Assembly: GCA_963721065.1 (NCBI GenBank) | Contig: CAVRHO010000001.1 | Location: forward strand, 682,001-746,000 | DNA length: 64,000 nt | Reading direction: 5' to 3' | Origin: CAWBLP01 sp963721065 | Lineage (GTDB): Bacteria > Pseudomonadota > Alphaproteobacteria > Acetobacterales > Acetobacteraceae | Shown: piece by piece, positions 34,942 through 43,969 of the stretch | Position numbering within the stretch: position 1 is the stretch's first letter | Layout: each line of letters opens with the position of its first letter | Position numbers and translations under genes: made by a program | The notes under the pieces: generated by a model | Seen by the model: only the letters and a program-made list of their open reading frames with translations | The model's database searches: none | What the model was told of the DNA's origin: nothing

Positions 34942-36195
34942 CTAGTCGATCTGGCGGAACGCCATCCGGTACAGCACCAGGTACCCGGCCTGCAGCGCGG
35001 CGGCGAGCAGCATGGGCAAGGCCAGGAACTGCGCATCCAGCAGCCATCCGCCGATGATCGGTCCCACGGCGCGGGGGATCTGCATGGAAATCGCGTTCAG
35101 GCTGGCGGCCAGGCCGCGCCGGTCGCGCCCGACCAGCTTCAGCCCCACTGCCTGGCGCGCCCCGGCAGTGCCGCGGTTGAACGCCGCGCGCAGTACGTAG
35201 CAGGCCGCCGCCAGCTCCAGGTTCGGCATGAACGGCAGCAGCACCAGCAAGACCAGGCCGACCAGGCGCATCAGCACCACGGCGTCGGCCGTGCTCATGC
35301 GGCGCGTCAGCCATCCGGTCCAGACCGAACCGAGGCTTGCCAGCAGGAAGCCGATGGCCAGCACCGGCCCGATCGCCGCGGGCCCCGCACCGAAGCGGAT
35401 GTGGAACCAGAACGCCATGAACGGCCCGATCACGCCGATGGCGATGCCGTTCAGGGCATTGATTCCCACCAGCTTCATCAGCAGGCCGCGCTGTTGCTGC
35501 GGGGTGCGGGCCGGTGGATCGGCCGGCGGCCGGTCCGGCGCGCGGCGGCGCATATCCGTCATCCGCGACAGCAGGACCAGCGTCACCAGGCTGCCAAGCA
35601 GCACCAGCAGAAACAGCGGGCGGTAGCGCAGCGCGCCGGGCAGGGCGCCCGTCCACAGGCTGGGCAGCGCCGCCAGCACGGCGCCCACCGCCATGCCGCC
35701 AAACCCAGCCGCCGCGTTGAGGCTGTACACCGGGCCGAAATCGGCATCGGCCAGGCAATCGGACAGCCAGGCCTGCTCCACCGGCCCGAACGGGCCCGCC
35801 GCGCCGTTGGCGCCGCGTCCATACGCCCCCGCAACGGCCGCGCCCGCCAGCAGTAGCGGCTGCGCGGTGACCAGCGCCAGCACCGCGCTCAGCACCTGGG
35901 CGATTTCGTAGCCAAGCAGGAACGGCTTGCGTCCGACCGAGTCGCTCAACGGTCCCGCCGCGATCGTCAGGGCGGCGCCGATCGCCAGGCCGCCCATGTA
36001 AACCGCGCCCATCTGCAGCGCGCTCCAGTGCAGCGCGCCCAAATAGAGGGCGAAGTCGGTGACCAGCGCGCCCTGGCCGATGCTGCGCGCCACACGGCAG
36101 CCGATCAGCATCCGGGCGGTGGGCGGCAGGCGCCGCAGGATGGTCACGCCGGACATCGCCGCGCCGGCGACATGGGTCGGCGACGCCTGGTTCAT
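34942..36195 (-). CDS. MFS transporter
   Basis: A 417-residue major facilitator protein with about 12 hydrophobic segments. Seen: ARMLIGCRVARSIGQGALVTDFALYL (TM1), AAGPLSDSVGRKPFLLGYE (conserved loop 2-3 motif), and in the second half ASLGSVWTGWLTRRMS and NRGTAGARQAVGLKLVGRDRRGLAASLNAISMQIPRAVGPIIGGWLL. The protein may be an efflux carrier; the substrate is unknown. ATG at 36195 chosen; 36156 is an alternative. Upstream extension to 36309 has no helix. Confidence 0.82.
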   Translation of the reverse strand: MNQASPTHVAGAAMSGVTILRRLPPTARMLIGCRVARSIGQGALVTDFALYLGALHWSALQMGAVYMGGLAIGAALTIAAGPLSDSVGRKPFLLGYEIAQVLSAVLALVTAQPLLLAGAAVAGAYGRGANGAAGPFGPVEQAWLSDCLADADFGPVYSLNAAAGFGGMAVGAVLAALPSLWTGALPGALRYRPLFLLVLLGSLVTLVLLSRMTDMRRRAPDRPPADPPARTPQQQRGLLMKLVGINALNGIAIGVIGPFMAFWFHIRFGAGPAAIGPVLAIGFLLASLGSVWTGWLTRRMSTADAVVLMRLVGLVLLVLLPFMPNLELAAACYVLRAAFNRGTAGARQAVGLKLVGRDRRGLAASLNAISMQIPRAVGPIIGGWLLDAQFLALPMLLAAALQAGYLVLYRMAFRQID

Positions 36196-36361
36196 GCTCG
36201 GCGTGGTCCTGTGTCGGGGAAACAAACCACGCCAGCACAACCACCGCGCGCCGACAAGCGTTTCCTGTCCAGGACGGGCGTGCTCGCCGGACACGGCTCT
36301 TCGTCGCACCCGGCACAGGCTCCTGCGTTCCGGCCCGATGACTTATCGCGAGGGTTTCCTC

Positions 36362-36661
36362 ATGACCGAACGACATCGCGACGCAGAGCGCCGCATCGAC
36401 GAAGCGAACAAGGAGAGCTTTCCGGCCTCCGACCCGCCGACCTTCACGCCCCCGAGCGGGGTCGGCCAGCATCCCGACGAGCCGGATGAGGCAACGCGGG
36501 AGCGCCGGACGGCGGCGGCGGAGTCGGTCGAACGCCGACGGGACCCGCATGGCGCGGCGCCGGCGAAAGAGGCGGACCAGGCTGAGCCCAAGGGCTCGCC
36601 GACCCCGGACCGGCAGCGGACCGAAACCACGGTCGAGCGGGTGGAGAAGGATCGCGACTGA
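36362..36661 (+). CDS. small charged hypothetical protein (ESFPASDPP motif)
   Basis: A 99-residue, highly charged, probably disordered protein: MTERHRDAERRIDEANKESF followed by PASDPPTFTPPSGVG and an Arg/Glu-rich tail. The ESFPASDPP motif recurs in small alphaproteobacterial stress-type proteins of unknown function. GAGGG lies seven bases before the ATG at 36362; 36338 is an alternative start. Divergent from the MFS gene. Confidence 0.7.
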   Translation: MTERHRDAERRIDEANKESFPASDPPTFTPPSGVGQHPDEPDEATRERRTAAAESVERRRDPHGAAPAKEADQAEPKGSPTPDRQRTETTVERVEKDRD

Positions 36662-36667
36662 GCGGGT

Positions 36668-37005
36668 AGTGCCAGCCCGCCTGGCGTTTGACACAAGGGC
36701 GGGCCTTCAACGTCGCGGCCGGCGCAGGTCGGCCATCCACGGCTTTCGCTGTTGCCATCCGTAAAGTGGTGGGTGGCCGGCGGCCGCCGCGACGGTTGGG
36801 CCAGCGGTCGAGAGTTCGGCGATGTAATGCCAGCCCGCATTCCATTCGACATACGGCCAGCCATTCAGCGTCATGGCCGGCGCAGGCGAGCCATCCACGT
36901 CCTTTCACAGACGCCATCAGCAGAACTCGTGGATGGCCGGCTTTCGGCCATGCCGGTGATTTGCCGACCAACGGTCAAACGATATGCGGGCTGGTACAAC
37001 CTCGG
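36668..37005. repeat. four dispersed composite repeats in alternating orientation
   Basis: Copies run minus (36668-36765), plus (about 36766-36828), minus (about 36830-36912) and plus (about 36913-37005). Diagnostic ends are gtgccagcccgcctggcgtttgac, taatgccagcccgcattcca, and acggtcaaacgatatgcgggctgg. Each has the GGATGGCCGGC/GCCGGCCAT core in intact or decayed form. With the array that follows it fills the spacer between the small acidic gene and the helicase stop. Confidence 0.75.
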
Positions 37006-37007
37006 CG

Positions 37008-37079
37008 CCCATGCCCTGCGCGCACCCCATGCCCTGCGCGCCTCCCATGCCCTGCGCGCCCCCCATACCCTGCGCGCCC
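37008..37079. repeat. 18 bp minisatellite, 4 units
   Basis: CCCATGCCCTGCGCGCAC repeats at 37008, 37026, 37044 and 37062 with terminal variants (CCT, CCC; fourth unit ATACC). Lies just past the 3' end of the helicase gene. Confidence 0.9.
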
Positions 37080-37125
37080 CACGACGTGTTCGGCGCCAGA
37101 GAAACCGACGCTGTGCCGGCTCGGA

Positions 37126-39642
37126 TCACAGGTCGAACAACGTCCCCTGCCGCGGTCGCTGCCGCTGCACATTGCGCCGGTGGATCGTCTTCACCGCCCC
37201 CGCGTGGTCCGGCACGCCACGATGCGGCGGTTCCGCCTCCCCGGTGGCTTCGGCGATGATCGCCTCGGCCTCGGCCAGCAGCTTTTCCTCGTCGTCCTGG
37301 GTGCGCACGCTTTCGCGGCCGATCTCCAGCAGCACCGGCACCGCCAGCGGCGAGACGCGCGACAGCGCCATGTGCACGATCCGGCCCTTCACCCGCGCCA
37401 GCATGCCGGCGACGCGGCCCACGTCGATCAGCCCGCCCGCCGCATCCGCCCGCGCCGCGCGCAGCAGGATGTGGTCCGGCTGGTGCTTGCGCAGCACGTC
37501 GTAGATCAGGTCGCTGTTCACCGTGACCTGCTTGCGGGTCTTCTCCGCCCCGGGATGGTGCCGCTCGATCAGCCCGGCGATCACCGCCACATTGCGGAAC
37601 GTGCGCTTCAGCATGGAGCTTTCCGCCAGCCAGGTTTCCAGGTCGTCGCCCAGCATGTCCTGGTCGAACAGCGCGGCGATGTTCACCGGCTGGTGTGCCG
37701 ACCAGATCCCCAGCACGTAGTCCGTGGCGACGAAGCCCAGCGGCGCGATGCCGGCGCGCTCCATGCGGCGGGTCAGCAGCATGCCCAGGGTCTGGTGGGC
37801 GTTGCGGCCCTCGAAGCAGTAGGCGACCAGGTACCAGCGGTCGCCGCGGGGAAAGGTCTCCACCAGCAGGTCCGACCGGCCGGGCAGGCGGGAGGCCTTG
37901 CGCTGAAGCTGCAGCCATTCCTGCACCGGCTCGGGGAACAGGGTCCAGCGGCCGGGGGTGTGCAGCAAGGCGCGGACGCGGTCGGCCAGGTTGGTGGTCA
38001 GCGGCAGGCGGCCGCCTTCATAGGCGGGGACCATCGGCTCGCCGGTGCCGCCCTCGGCGCACTCCACCGCCATCTCGTGCAGGCGGATGAAGCGCAGCAG
38101 GCGGCCGGCGAACATGAAGGTGTCGCCGGGGCGGAGCAGGTTGACGAAATACTCCTCGATCTCCCCCAGCACCGGGCCGAAGCGGCGCTTGCCGCTGACC
38201 AGGCGGACCTTCAGCAGCGGCGCCTCGACGATGGTGCCGATGTTCATGCGGTGCTGCGCGGCGATGCGAGCCGAGCGGACATGCACCTGGCCCTCGCTGT
38301 CGCGGAACAGCTTGCGCCAGCGGTCGTAGGCGGCCAGCGCGTAGCCGCCGTCCTCCACGAAGCGCAGCACGGCGTCGAACGTGTCGCGCGGCAGGGCGGC
38401 ATAGGGCGCGGCGCGGCGCACCTCGGCGAACACGTCGTCCGGGCGGAAGGGGGCGCTGCACGCCAGGCCCAGCAGATGCTGCGCCAGCACGTCCAGGCCG
38501 CCGGGGCGCGGCGGGTCGCCGTCCAGTTCGCGGGCGGCGACGCCCAGCATGGCGGCCTCGCATTCCAGCACCTCGAAGCGGTTGGCCGGCACCAGCACCG
38601 CGCGCGAGGGTTCGTCCATCCGGTGGTTGGCGCGTCCCACCCGCTGCAGCAGGCGGGAGATGCCCTTGGGCGCGCCCACCTGGATCACCTGGTCCACGCC
38701 GCCCCAGTCGATGCCCAGGTCCAGCGAGGACGTCGCCACCACGCCGCGCAGCCTGCCCGCCGCCATCGCCGCTTCCACCTTGCGGCGCTGCTCCACCTCC
38801 AGCGAGCCGTGATGCAGGGCGATCGGCAGCGTGGGCGTGTTGAGCTTCCACAGCGCCTGGAACAGCAGCTCCGCCTGGGCGCGGGTGTTGACGAAGACGA
38901 TGGTCATGCCGGCGCCGCGGATGCGCTCCATCACCTGCGGGGCCGCCTCCAGCCCCATGTGACCGGACCAGGACAGCCGGCCCTCCGGCAGCATCATCGA
39001 CAGCTCCGGCGGGGCGCCGTCGGCGACGCTGACCAGGCGGGAGGCGCCGACATAGGCCTGGATCGCCGCCGGATGCGCCACCGTGGCGGACAATCCCACC
39101 CGGCGCAGCCGCGGCGCCAGCGTGCCGAGACGCGCGACGCAGAGGGCGAGCTGGTCGCCGCGCTTGGTGCCGGCCAGGGCGTGCACCTCGTCCAGCACCA
39201 CGGTGGCCAGGCCGGCGAACAGCGCCGGCGCGTCGGGCAGCGACAGCAGGACGGCCAGGCTTTCCGGCGTGGTCAGCAGCAGATGCGGCGGCGCCTGGCG
39301 CTGGCGCGCTCGGCGGTTGGCGGGGGTGTCGCCGGTGCGGGTTTCGATGCGGATGGGCAGGTCCATCTCCTGCACCGGGCGCAGCAGGTTGCGGGCGATG
39401 TCGGTGGCCAGCGCCTTCAGCGGGCTGATGTAGAGCGTGTGCAGGCCCTCGGCGGGGCGTTCGGACAACTCCACCAGGCTGGGCAGGAAGCCGGCCAGGG
39501 TCTTGCCGCCGCCGGTGGGGGCGATCAGCAGCGTACTGTCACCGGCGCGGGCGGCCTCCAGCATGGCGAGCTGGTGCGGCCGCGGGGACCAGCCCTGGCG
39601 GGCGAACCAGCCGGAGAACGGTTCCGGTAATGTTCCCTGCAT
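37126..39642 (-). CDS. ligase-associated DNA damage response DEXH-box helicase (Lhr-like)
   Basis: An 838-residue superfamily 2 ATPase. Seen: the Q-like PRPHQLAMLEAA, Walker A LLIAPTGGGKTLAGFLPSL, Walker B VVLDEVHALAGTKRGDQL (DEVH), motif III VGLSATVAHP, motif V LDLGIDWGGVDQVIQVG and motif VI SRLLQRVGRANHRMDEPSR. It then has the winged-helix/Lhr-core region ending QGTLFDL. Helicases of this type travel with an ATP-dependent ligase, an MBL-fold exonuclease and PdeM in a conserved repair cluster. Here the last two are found 2-6 kb to the right, but no ligase is visible. The start is at MQGTLPEPF (39642); further upstream lacks homology. Confidence 0.9.
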   Translation of the reverse strand: MQGTLPEPFSGWFARQGWSPRPHQLAMLEAARAGDSTLLIAPTGGGKTLAGFLPSLVELSERPAEGLHTLYISPLKALATDIARNLLRPVQEMDLPIRIETRTGDTPANRRARQRQAPPHLLLTTPESLAVLLSLPDAPALFAGLATVVLDEVHALAGTKRGDQLALCVARLGTLAPRLRRVGLSATVAHPAAIQAYVGASRLVSVADGAPPELSMMLPEGRLSWSGHMGLEAAPQVMERIRGAGMTIVFVNTRAQAELLFQALWKLNTPTLPIALHHGSLEVEQRRKVEAAMAAGRLRGVVATSSLDLGIDWGGVDQVIQVGAPKGISRLLQRVGRANHRMDEPSRAVLVPANRFEVLECEAAMLGVAARELDGDPPRPGGLDVLAQHLLGLACSAPFRPDDVFAEVRRAAPYAALPRDTFDAVLRFVEDGGYALAAYDRWRKLFRDSEGQVHVRSARIAAQHRMNIGTIVEAPLLKVRLVSGKRRFGPVLGEIEEYFVNLLRPGDTFMFAGRLLRFIRLHEMAVECAEGGTGEPMVPAYEGGRLPLTTNLADRVRALLHTPGRWTLFPEPVQEWLQLQRKASRLPGRSDLLVETFPRGDRWYLVAYCFEGRNAHQTLGMLLTRRMERAGIAPLGFVATDYVLGIWSAHQPVNIAALFDQDMLGDDLETWLAESSMLKRTFRNVAVIAGLIERHHPGAEKTRKQVTVNSDLIYDVLRKHQPDHILLRAARADAAGGLIDVGRVAGMLARVKGRIVHMALSRVSPLAVPVLLEIGRESVRTQDDEEKLLAEAEAIIAEATGEAEPPHRGVPDHAGAVKTIHRRNVQRQRPRQGTLFDL

Positions 39643-39821
39643 CGCGGCAGGTAAGCACATCACCGGCGGGGCGCGCCAGACGCGGGTCTCGCGGGGACGC
39701 GGCCGGGCCCAGCCGGAATGATACCCCAAGTGATCAACAGCATGCGATTTGCATCATTTGGTATTCGCACATTACATGTCCATGACTATTCAGTGACGAC
39801 GCTGCCTTCGAGGAATTCCGG

Positions 39822-40733
39822 ATGGAAGCAATCCACCATCTCGATTTGTTACTATTTCATGCAGTGAACGGCTGGTGCGGAACCTGGTCACTGGATCGTA
39901 TTGTTGCGTACGAAGAGCGCAATCAGCTTCTCAAGGGCGGCCTGATGCTGACGGCCTGCTGGTGGTTCTGGTTCGCGGGCCCACCACCCCGGCGGGAAGA
40001 GAACCGCCAGCGCGTCATCGAGGCGCTGATCGGGGTTTTCATCGCCCTGGTGCTGGCGCGGACGCTGGCCGCCACGCTGCCCTTCCGCGAGCGGCCGATG
40101 TACGTCGCCGGGATCGGCTATCACGCACCGTCCATCCCGCTGGCGATGAACCTGGAGAACTGGAGCTCCTTCCCCAGCGACATGGCCGCCCTGTTCTTCG
40201 GCCTGGCGTTCGGTCTGTTCCGCCTGTCCCGCCTGCTCGGGGTCGTGCTCATGGTCTGGGCCGCCGGCTGGATCTGCCTGCCGCGCCTGTATCTGGGCAT
40301 TCACTACCCCTCGGACCTGGTCGCCGGCGGGCTGCTGGGCGTCGCCGCCGTCTGGGTCACCGCGCGAACCATGCGGATGCGTGATGGAGTGCTGGGCCGC
40401 CGGGTCATGGGCTGGCTCGCTGTGGCGGAACGCCGCTGGCCTCAGGCGCTGTATGCCGCCGCCTTCGCGCTGTCGTTCGAGATCACCGTGATCTTCGATG
40501 ACGTGCGCAATCTGGTGCGGGCCATGCTGCACGCGCTCCGCGCCGGCGGCGCTGCGGAGCTGGGCGAGGTCGGGGCGCTGTTCGTGACCGCCGCGGCTGC
40601 CCTGGCGCTGGGCGGCGCGGTGCTGGCCGCGGTCATGCTGGTGCAGCGCCGGTCGGGTGGCCGGGCCGGACCGGAGGTGCAGGGGCGGCCCGCCAAACCG
40701 GTGACGTCGCTGGCCGAGCGCCGTCTGCCATAG
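39822..40733 (+). CDS. PAP2-family membrane phosphatase
   Basis: A 303-residue integral membrane phosphatase. Seen: the C1-like ARTLAATLPFRERPMYVAG, C2 WSSFPSDMAALFFGLAFGL (S-x-P-S-D), C3 RLYLGIHYPSDLVAGGLLG with the nucleophilic histidine. These residues hydrolyse lipid or sugar-phosphate monoesters, for example undecaprenyl or phosphatidic acid type substrates. About six to eight membrane helices; C-terminal helices 230-280 are an extension. GAGGAA precedes the ATG. The 100 bp upstream are unusually AT-rich and probably contain the promoter. Confidence 0.87.
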   Translation: MEAIHHLDLLLFHAVNGWCGTWSLDRIVAYEERNQLLKGGLMLTACWWFWFAGPPPRREENRQRVIEALIGVFIALVLARTLAATLPFRERPMYVAGIGYHAPSIPLAMNLENWSSFPSDMAALFFGLAFGLFRLSRLLGVVLMVWAAGWICLPRLYLGIHYPSDLVAGGLLGVAAVWVTARTMRMRDGVLGRRVMGWLAVAERRWPQALYAAAFALSFEITVIFDDVRNLVRAMLHALRAGGAAELGEVGALFVTAAAALALGGAVLAAVMLVQRRSGGRAGPEVQGRPAKPVTSLAERRLP

Positions 40734-40740
40734 CGAACGA

Positions 40741-40867
40741 CGCATGACGGCGCGCACCGGACGCATGACCGCGCGCACCGGACGCATGACGGCGTGCACG
40801 GGACACATGACCGCGCGCTCCGGACACATGATGGCCGCGCACCGGATGCATGACGACGCGCACCGCA
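40741..40867. repeat. 21 bp minisatellite, about 6 units
   Basis: Unit CGCATGACGGCGCGCACCGGA repeats with substitutions (cacatgaccgcgcgctccgga, tgcatgacgacgcgcaccg) directly after the PAP2 stop, between convergent PAP2 and rhodanese genes. Confidence 0.9.
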
Positions 40868-40915
40868 TGTTGAGGTCGGCATTGCCGCGCCCATCGCCGC
40901 GATCAGTGCGCCGGG

Positions 40916-41311
40916 TTACATCCCGCGCTCGATCGGCTTATCGACGGCGCCGCCCGCCTCGACCCAGTCCTTGAACGCGCCGAGGTTGTAAACCTGCTCG
41001 TAGCCCAGGTCCTTCAATGCCTTGCCGCTGAGCGCCGAACGCCCGCCGGACGCGCAATAGACGATGACCGTCCTGTCCCTGGTGAAATTCTTGTCGTGGT
41101 AGGGCGACTCGGGATCGGCGCGGAACTCCAGCATGCCGCGGGAAATATGCAGCGAGCCGGCGATCTTGCCGGAGTTCTCCACTTCCGGTGCGTCGCGCAC
41201 GTCCACCACCAGGGCGGTGCCCTTGGCGATCATGTCCTGCGCCTGCGCCGGGGTGATCCGGGGGACGGCGGCATTGGCCGCTTCCATCATCTGCTTAACG
41301 CTGGTGGTCAT
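40916..41311 (-). CDS. rhodanese-like sulfurtransferase domain protein
   Basis: A 131-residue single rhodanese domain. Seen: RITPAQAQDMIAKGTALVVDVRDAPEVENSGKIAGSLHISRG, and the active-site loop VIVYCASGGRSALSGKALKDLGYEQVYNL with the persulfide-forming cysteine. It moves sulfane sulfur to an unknown acceptor. GAGAGGAAAACAC precedes the ATG at 41311. It is divergent from the exonuclease gene. Confidence 0.88.
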   Translation of the reverse strand: MTTSVKQMMEAANAAVPRITPAQAQDMIAKGTALVVDVRDAPEVENSGKIAGSLHISRGMLEFRADPESPYHDKNFTRDRTVIVYCASGGRSALSGKALKDLGYEQVYNLGAFKDWVEAGGAVDKPIERGM

Positions 41312-41576
41312 GTGTTTTCCTCTCTCGGGCTGATTGCTTCCGGGGCCGGCAGTGGACCTGGAGACGGCTGCCGCGCGCTGCCCCGGCACGAGGGGACAGC
41401 GCCGGCGCGGTGGCAACCACTCTACACCGGGAACCGGCCGCAGGCGTAAACATGATAAATATCAATAATTATCCTTCTGCCCTTGCCACCCGCATGCCGT
41501 TCCGGTTCCGCCCGTCCGGTCGCTCGGCTGATCGCGCCGGCTTGGCAGCACGCACCGTCCGCCCGACATAACGCGG

Positions 41577-42668
41577 GTGAAGCATCCGCAGACCTGGCTG
41601 AAAGTCCTGCCGCAGGGCCTCTATTGCGAGCCCGGCGGCTTCTTCATCGACCCGGTGCGCCCGGCCGAGCGCGCCGTGGTCACGCATGCCCATTCCGACC
41701 ACGCGCGGCCGGGGCACGGCGCGGTGCTCGCCAGCCCCGACACGCTGGCCCTGATGCGCGCCCGCCTGGGCGAGGACCGCGCCGGCGGCACGCAGCAGCC
41801 GCTGGGCTGGGACGAGACGCTGCGCATCGGCGAGGTGGATGTCTGCCTCCAGCCTGCCGGCCATGTGCTGGGCAGCGCGCAGGTGGTGATGACGCATGGC
41901 GGCGCCCGGGTGGTGGTCAGCGGCGACTACAAGCGTGCGCCGGACCCCACCTGCGCCGGCTTCGTCCCGGTGGCGTGCGACGTGTTCGTCACCGAGGCCA
42001 CCTTCGCCCTGCCGGTGTTCCACCACCCTCCGGCGGCGCAGGAGATCGCGCGCCTGCTGGACAGCGTGGCGCTGTTCCCAGACCGCACCCACGTCGTGGG
42101 CTGCTACGCGCTGGGCAAGTGCCAGCGGCTGATCGCGCTGCTGCGCCAGGCCGGGTGGGACCGGCCGATCTGGCTGCACGGGGCGCTCGCTGCGTTGTGC
42201 GCGGTGTACGAGGCACAGGGCGTGGCGCTGGGCGAGCTGCGCCCGGCCACCGCGGCGGCCAAGGCGGACCTGGCCGGTGCCATCGTGCTGGCGCCCCCCA
42301 GCGCCATCACCGACCGCTGGGCGCGGCGGCTGTCCGATCCGGTGGTGGCGATGGCCTCCGGCTGGATGCGGGTGCGCCAGCGCGCCCGGTCACGCGGGGT
42401 GGAACTGCCGCTGGTGATCTCCGACCACGCCGACTGGGCGGAGCTGACCGCCACGCTGGACGATGTCGGCGCGCCGGAGGTCTGGGTGACGCACGGCCGC
42501 GAGGAGGCGCTGATCCACGCCGCCGAACAGCGCGGCATCCGCGGCCGGGCGCTGCGGCTGATCGGCTACGGCGAGGAGGACGAGGCGGCGGATCCCCCCG
42601 ATGCCGCAGCCGAATCGGGCGCCGGGTCCCCCGGGTCCCCGGCCGCGTCCCCGGCCACGGATCAGTAG
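41577..42668 (+). CDS. ligase-associated MBL-fold DNA exonuclease
   Basis: A 363-residue metallo-beta-lactamase-fold nuclease of the ligase-associated repair set. Seen: the metal motif VVTHAHSDHARPGHG (HxHxDH), LQPAGHVLGSAQVVMTHGGARVVVSGDYKRAPDPTC, FVTEATFALPVFHHPP, LVISDHADWAELTATL and WVTHGREEALIHAAEQRGI. The order matches SNM1/CPSF-like exonucleases. GTG start. The last codons and stop fall in a 14 bp tandem repeat shared with the convergent dehydrogenase gene. The A/P/S-rich C-terminal tail (AAESGAGSPGSPAASP) is an addition. Confidence 0.9.
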   Translation: MKHPQTWLKVLPQGLYCEPGGFFIDPVRPAERAVVTHAHSDHARPGHGAVLASPDTLALMRARLGEDRAGGTQQPLGWDETLRIGEVDVCLQPAGHVLGSAQVVMTHGGARVVVSGDYKRAPDPTCAGFVPVACDVFVTEATFALPVFHHPPAAQEIARLLDSVALFPDRTHVVGCYALGKCQRLIALLRQAGWDRPIWLHGALAALCAVYEAQGVALGELRPATAAAKADLAGAIVLAPPSAITDRWARRLSDPVVAMASGWMRVRQRARSRGVELPLVISDHADWAELTATLDDVGAPEVWVTHGREEALIHAAEQRGIRGRALRLIGYGEEDEAADPPDAAAESGAGSPGSPAASPATDQ

Positions 42669-42696
42669 CCACGGATCAGTAGCCGCGGATCAGTAG
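42655..42696. repeat. 14 bp triple tandem repeat spanning two convergent stop codons
   Basis: CCACGGATCAGTAG occurs at 42655, 42669 and 42683 (third with CCG). The first unit supplies the exonuclease stop TAG (42666-42668). The third supplies, on the other strand, the dehydrogenase stop TGA (42690-42692). Confidence 0.92.
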
Positions 42697-43643
42697 CCGG
42701 CGGCGCGGTCCACCACCTGCTGCAACGGCTCGCCATCCAGGAAGCGGCGCAGATTGTCGGCGAGCAGGCGCGCGACGATGCGGTCCCGGGTGGGATGGCC
42801 GCCGCCGATATGCGGCAGGACCAGGATGCCCTCGGTGGCCCAGAACGGATGGTCGGCCGGCAGCGGCTCCTGGCGGAACACGTCCAGCACCGCGCCGGCG
42901 ATCCGCTTGTCCTTTACCGCGGCGATCAGGTCGGCATCGGCGATCAGCGCGCCGCGGCCGAAATTCAGCAGGTGCGCGGAGGGCTTCATGCGCGCCAGGC
43001 GGCCGGCGTTGATGAAGTTCTCGGTGTCGGGGGTGGCGGGCAGCAGCAGCAGGACGAAGTCGGACTCCGCCAGCACCGCGTCGGTGGCATCCGGCGCATG
43101 GACCTGGGCGACGTGCGGCAGCGGCTCCGGGCGGCGCTTGGTGCCGATCACCCGCATGCCGACGGCGTCGGCCAGGCGGGCGACCTGCTGGCCGATCTCG
43201 CCCAGGCCCAGGATGCCCAACGTCTGGCCGTTCAGCGGCGTGGCGACTCGGCGGACCCAGCGGTGGTCCTTCTGGTCCTGGGCGGCGGTCGCGTAGGGCT
43301 TGGTCAGGTGGAACAGCGCGCCCAGGATGTTCTCCGGCATCGACTCGCGATGCGTGCCGCGGGCGCAGGTCAGCACCAGGTCCGGCGGCAGGTCCGGCAG
43401 CGCCAGCCAGGATTCCACCCCGGCGGTCAGCGCCTGTACCCAGCGAAGGCTTTCCATGCGCGGCAGCAGCCCGGGCGGGGCGCCCCAGGCGAGCATCGCC
43501 TCGGTCTCCTGGCATTGCTGGGGCGAGGGCGACTGGCCGCGCGGCAGCACGGTGGTGGTGACGCGGTCCGCCAGGCCGGCGGCGGCGATGGCGTCCTGGT
43601 AAGGGCCGGCGGAATCGGTCCAGAGGAGAAGGCGCAGGGGCAT
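42690..43643 (-). CDS. D-isomer-specific 2-hydroxyacid dehydrogenase
   Basis: A 317-residue NAD(P)-dependent dehydrogenase. Seen: the Rossmann motif TLGILGLGEIGQQVARLADAVGMRVIGTKR, the catalytic arginine region HLLNFGRGALIADADLIAAV, the acid in DVFRQEPLPADHPFW and the histidine in LVLPHIGGGHPTRD. It resembles glyoxylate/hydroxypyruvate reductase-like members. The ATG at 43643 is chosen; the longer upstream frame has no homology. A palindrome of GntR/FadR-operator style lies about 115 bp upstream. Confidence 0.87.
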   Translation of the reverse strand: MPLRLLLWTDSAGPYQDAIAAAGLADRVTTTVLPRGQSPSPQQCQETEAMLAWGAPPGLLPRMESLRWVQALTAGVESWLALPDLPPDLVLTCARGTHRESMPENILGALFHLTKPYATAAQDQKDHRWVRRVATPLNGQTLGILGLGEIGQQVARLADAVGMRVIGTKRRPEPLPHVAQVHAPDATDAVLAESDFVLLLLPATPDTENFINAGRLARMKPSAHLLNFGRGALIADADLIAAVKDKRIAGAVLDVFRQEPLPADHPFWATEGILVLPHIGGGHPTRDRIVARLLADNLRRFLDGEPLQQVVDRAAGY

Positions 43644-43756
43644 GGGCTTGGAGTCCTCGTTTGTCGTTGGAACCGTACAGGCTCCTGCGCCGTCGGGCCA
43701 ACCCGGCGCGACGACCCGGGGGCTTGTTCGGCGGGGCCGGGCGAGGGAGGGAAGGT

Positions 43757-43771
43757 ATCGTATGATACGAT
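43757..43771. promoter_or_regulatory. perfect 15 bp palindrome, GntR/FadR-type operator candidate
   Basis: ATCGTAT-G-ATACGAT is a perfect palindrome about one base off the AT-x-GTAT-x-ATAC-x-AT pattern bound by GntR/FCD-family regulators. It sits 114 bp upstream of the 2-hydroxyacid dehydrogenase ATG. No GntR gene lies in the window, so the regulator would be encoded elsewhere. Confidence 0.5.
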
Positions 43772-43969
43772 CCGTCCGGCGTTGACCGATACCCACCCGT
43801 GCGGCGTCAGGCCCGGCCCGGGGCCACCATCGACGGCTTTCGGTGGCTGCCATGTTTAAGTTCGCGGACGGGGCGTCTCCGTTAACCATCACTTTCGGCG
43901 TGTTCCGATAAGATGCGCGGGCGGCCCGGCGTCATCACACCGCAAGGCTGGCGGTGTTCGTTCTGCTGC

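Noticed and set aside
36688..39630. A 980-codon plus-strand frame opposite the helicase
   Set aside because: Starts in dispersed repeats and reads as low-complexity antisense of the helicase, which has all its motifs.
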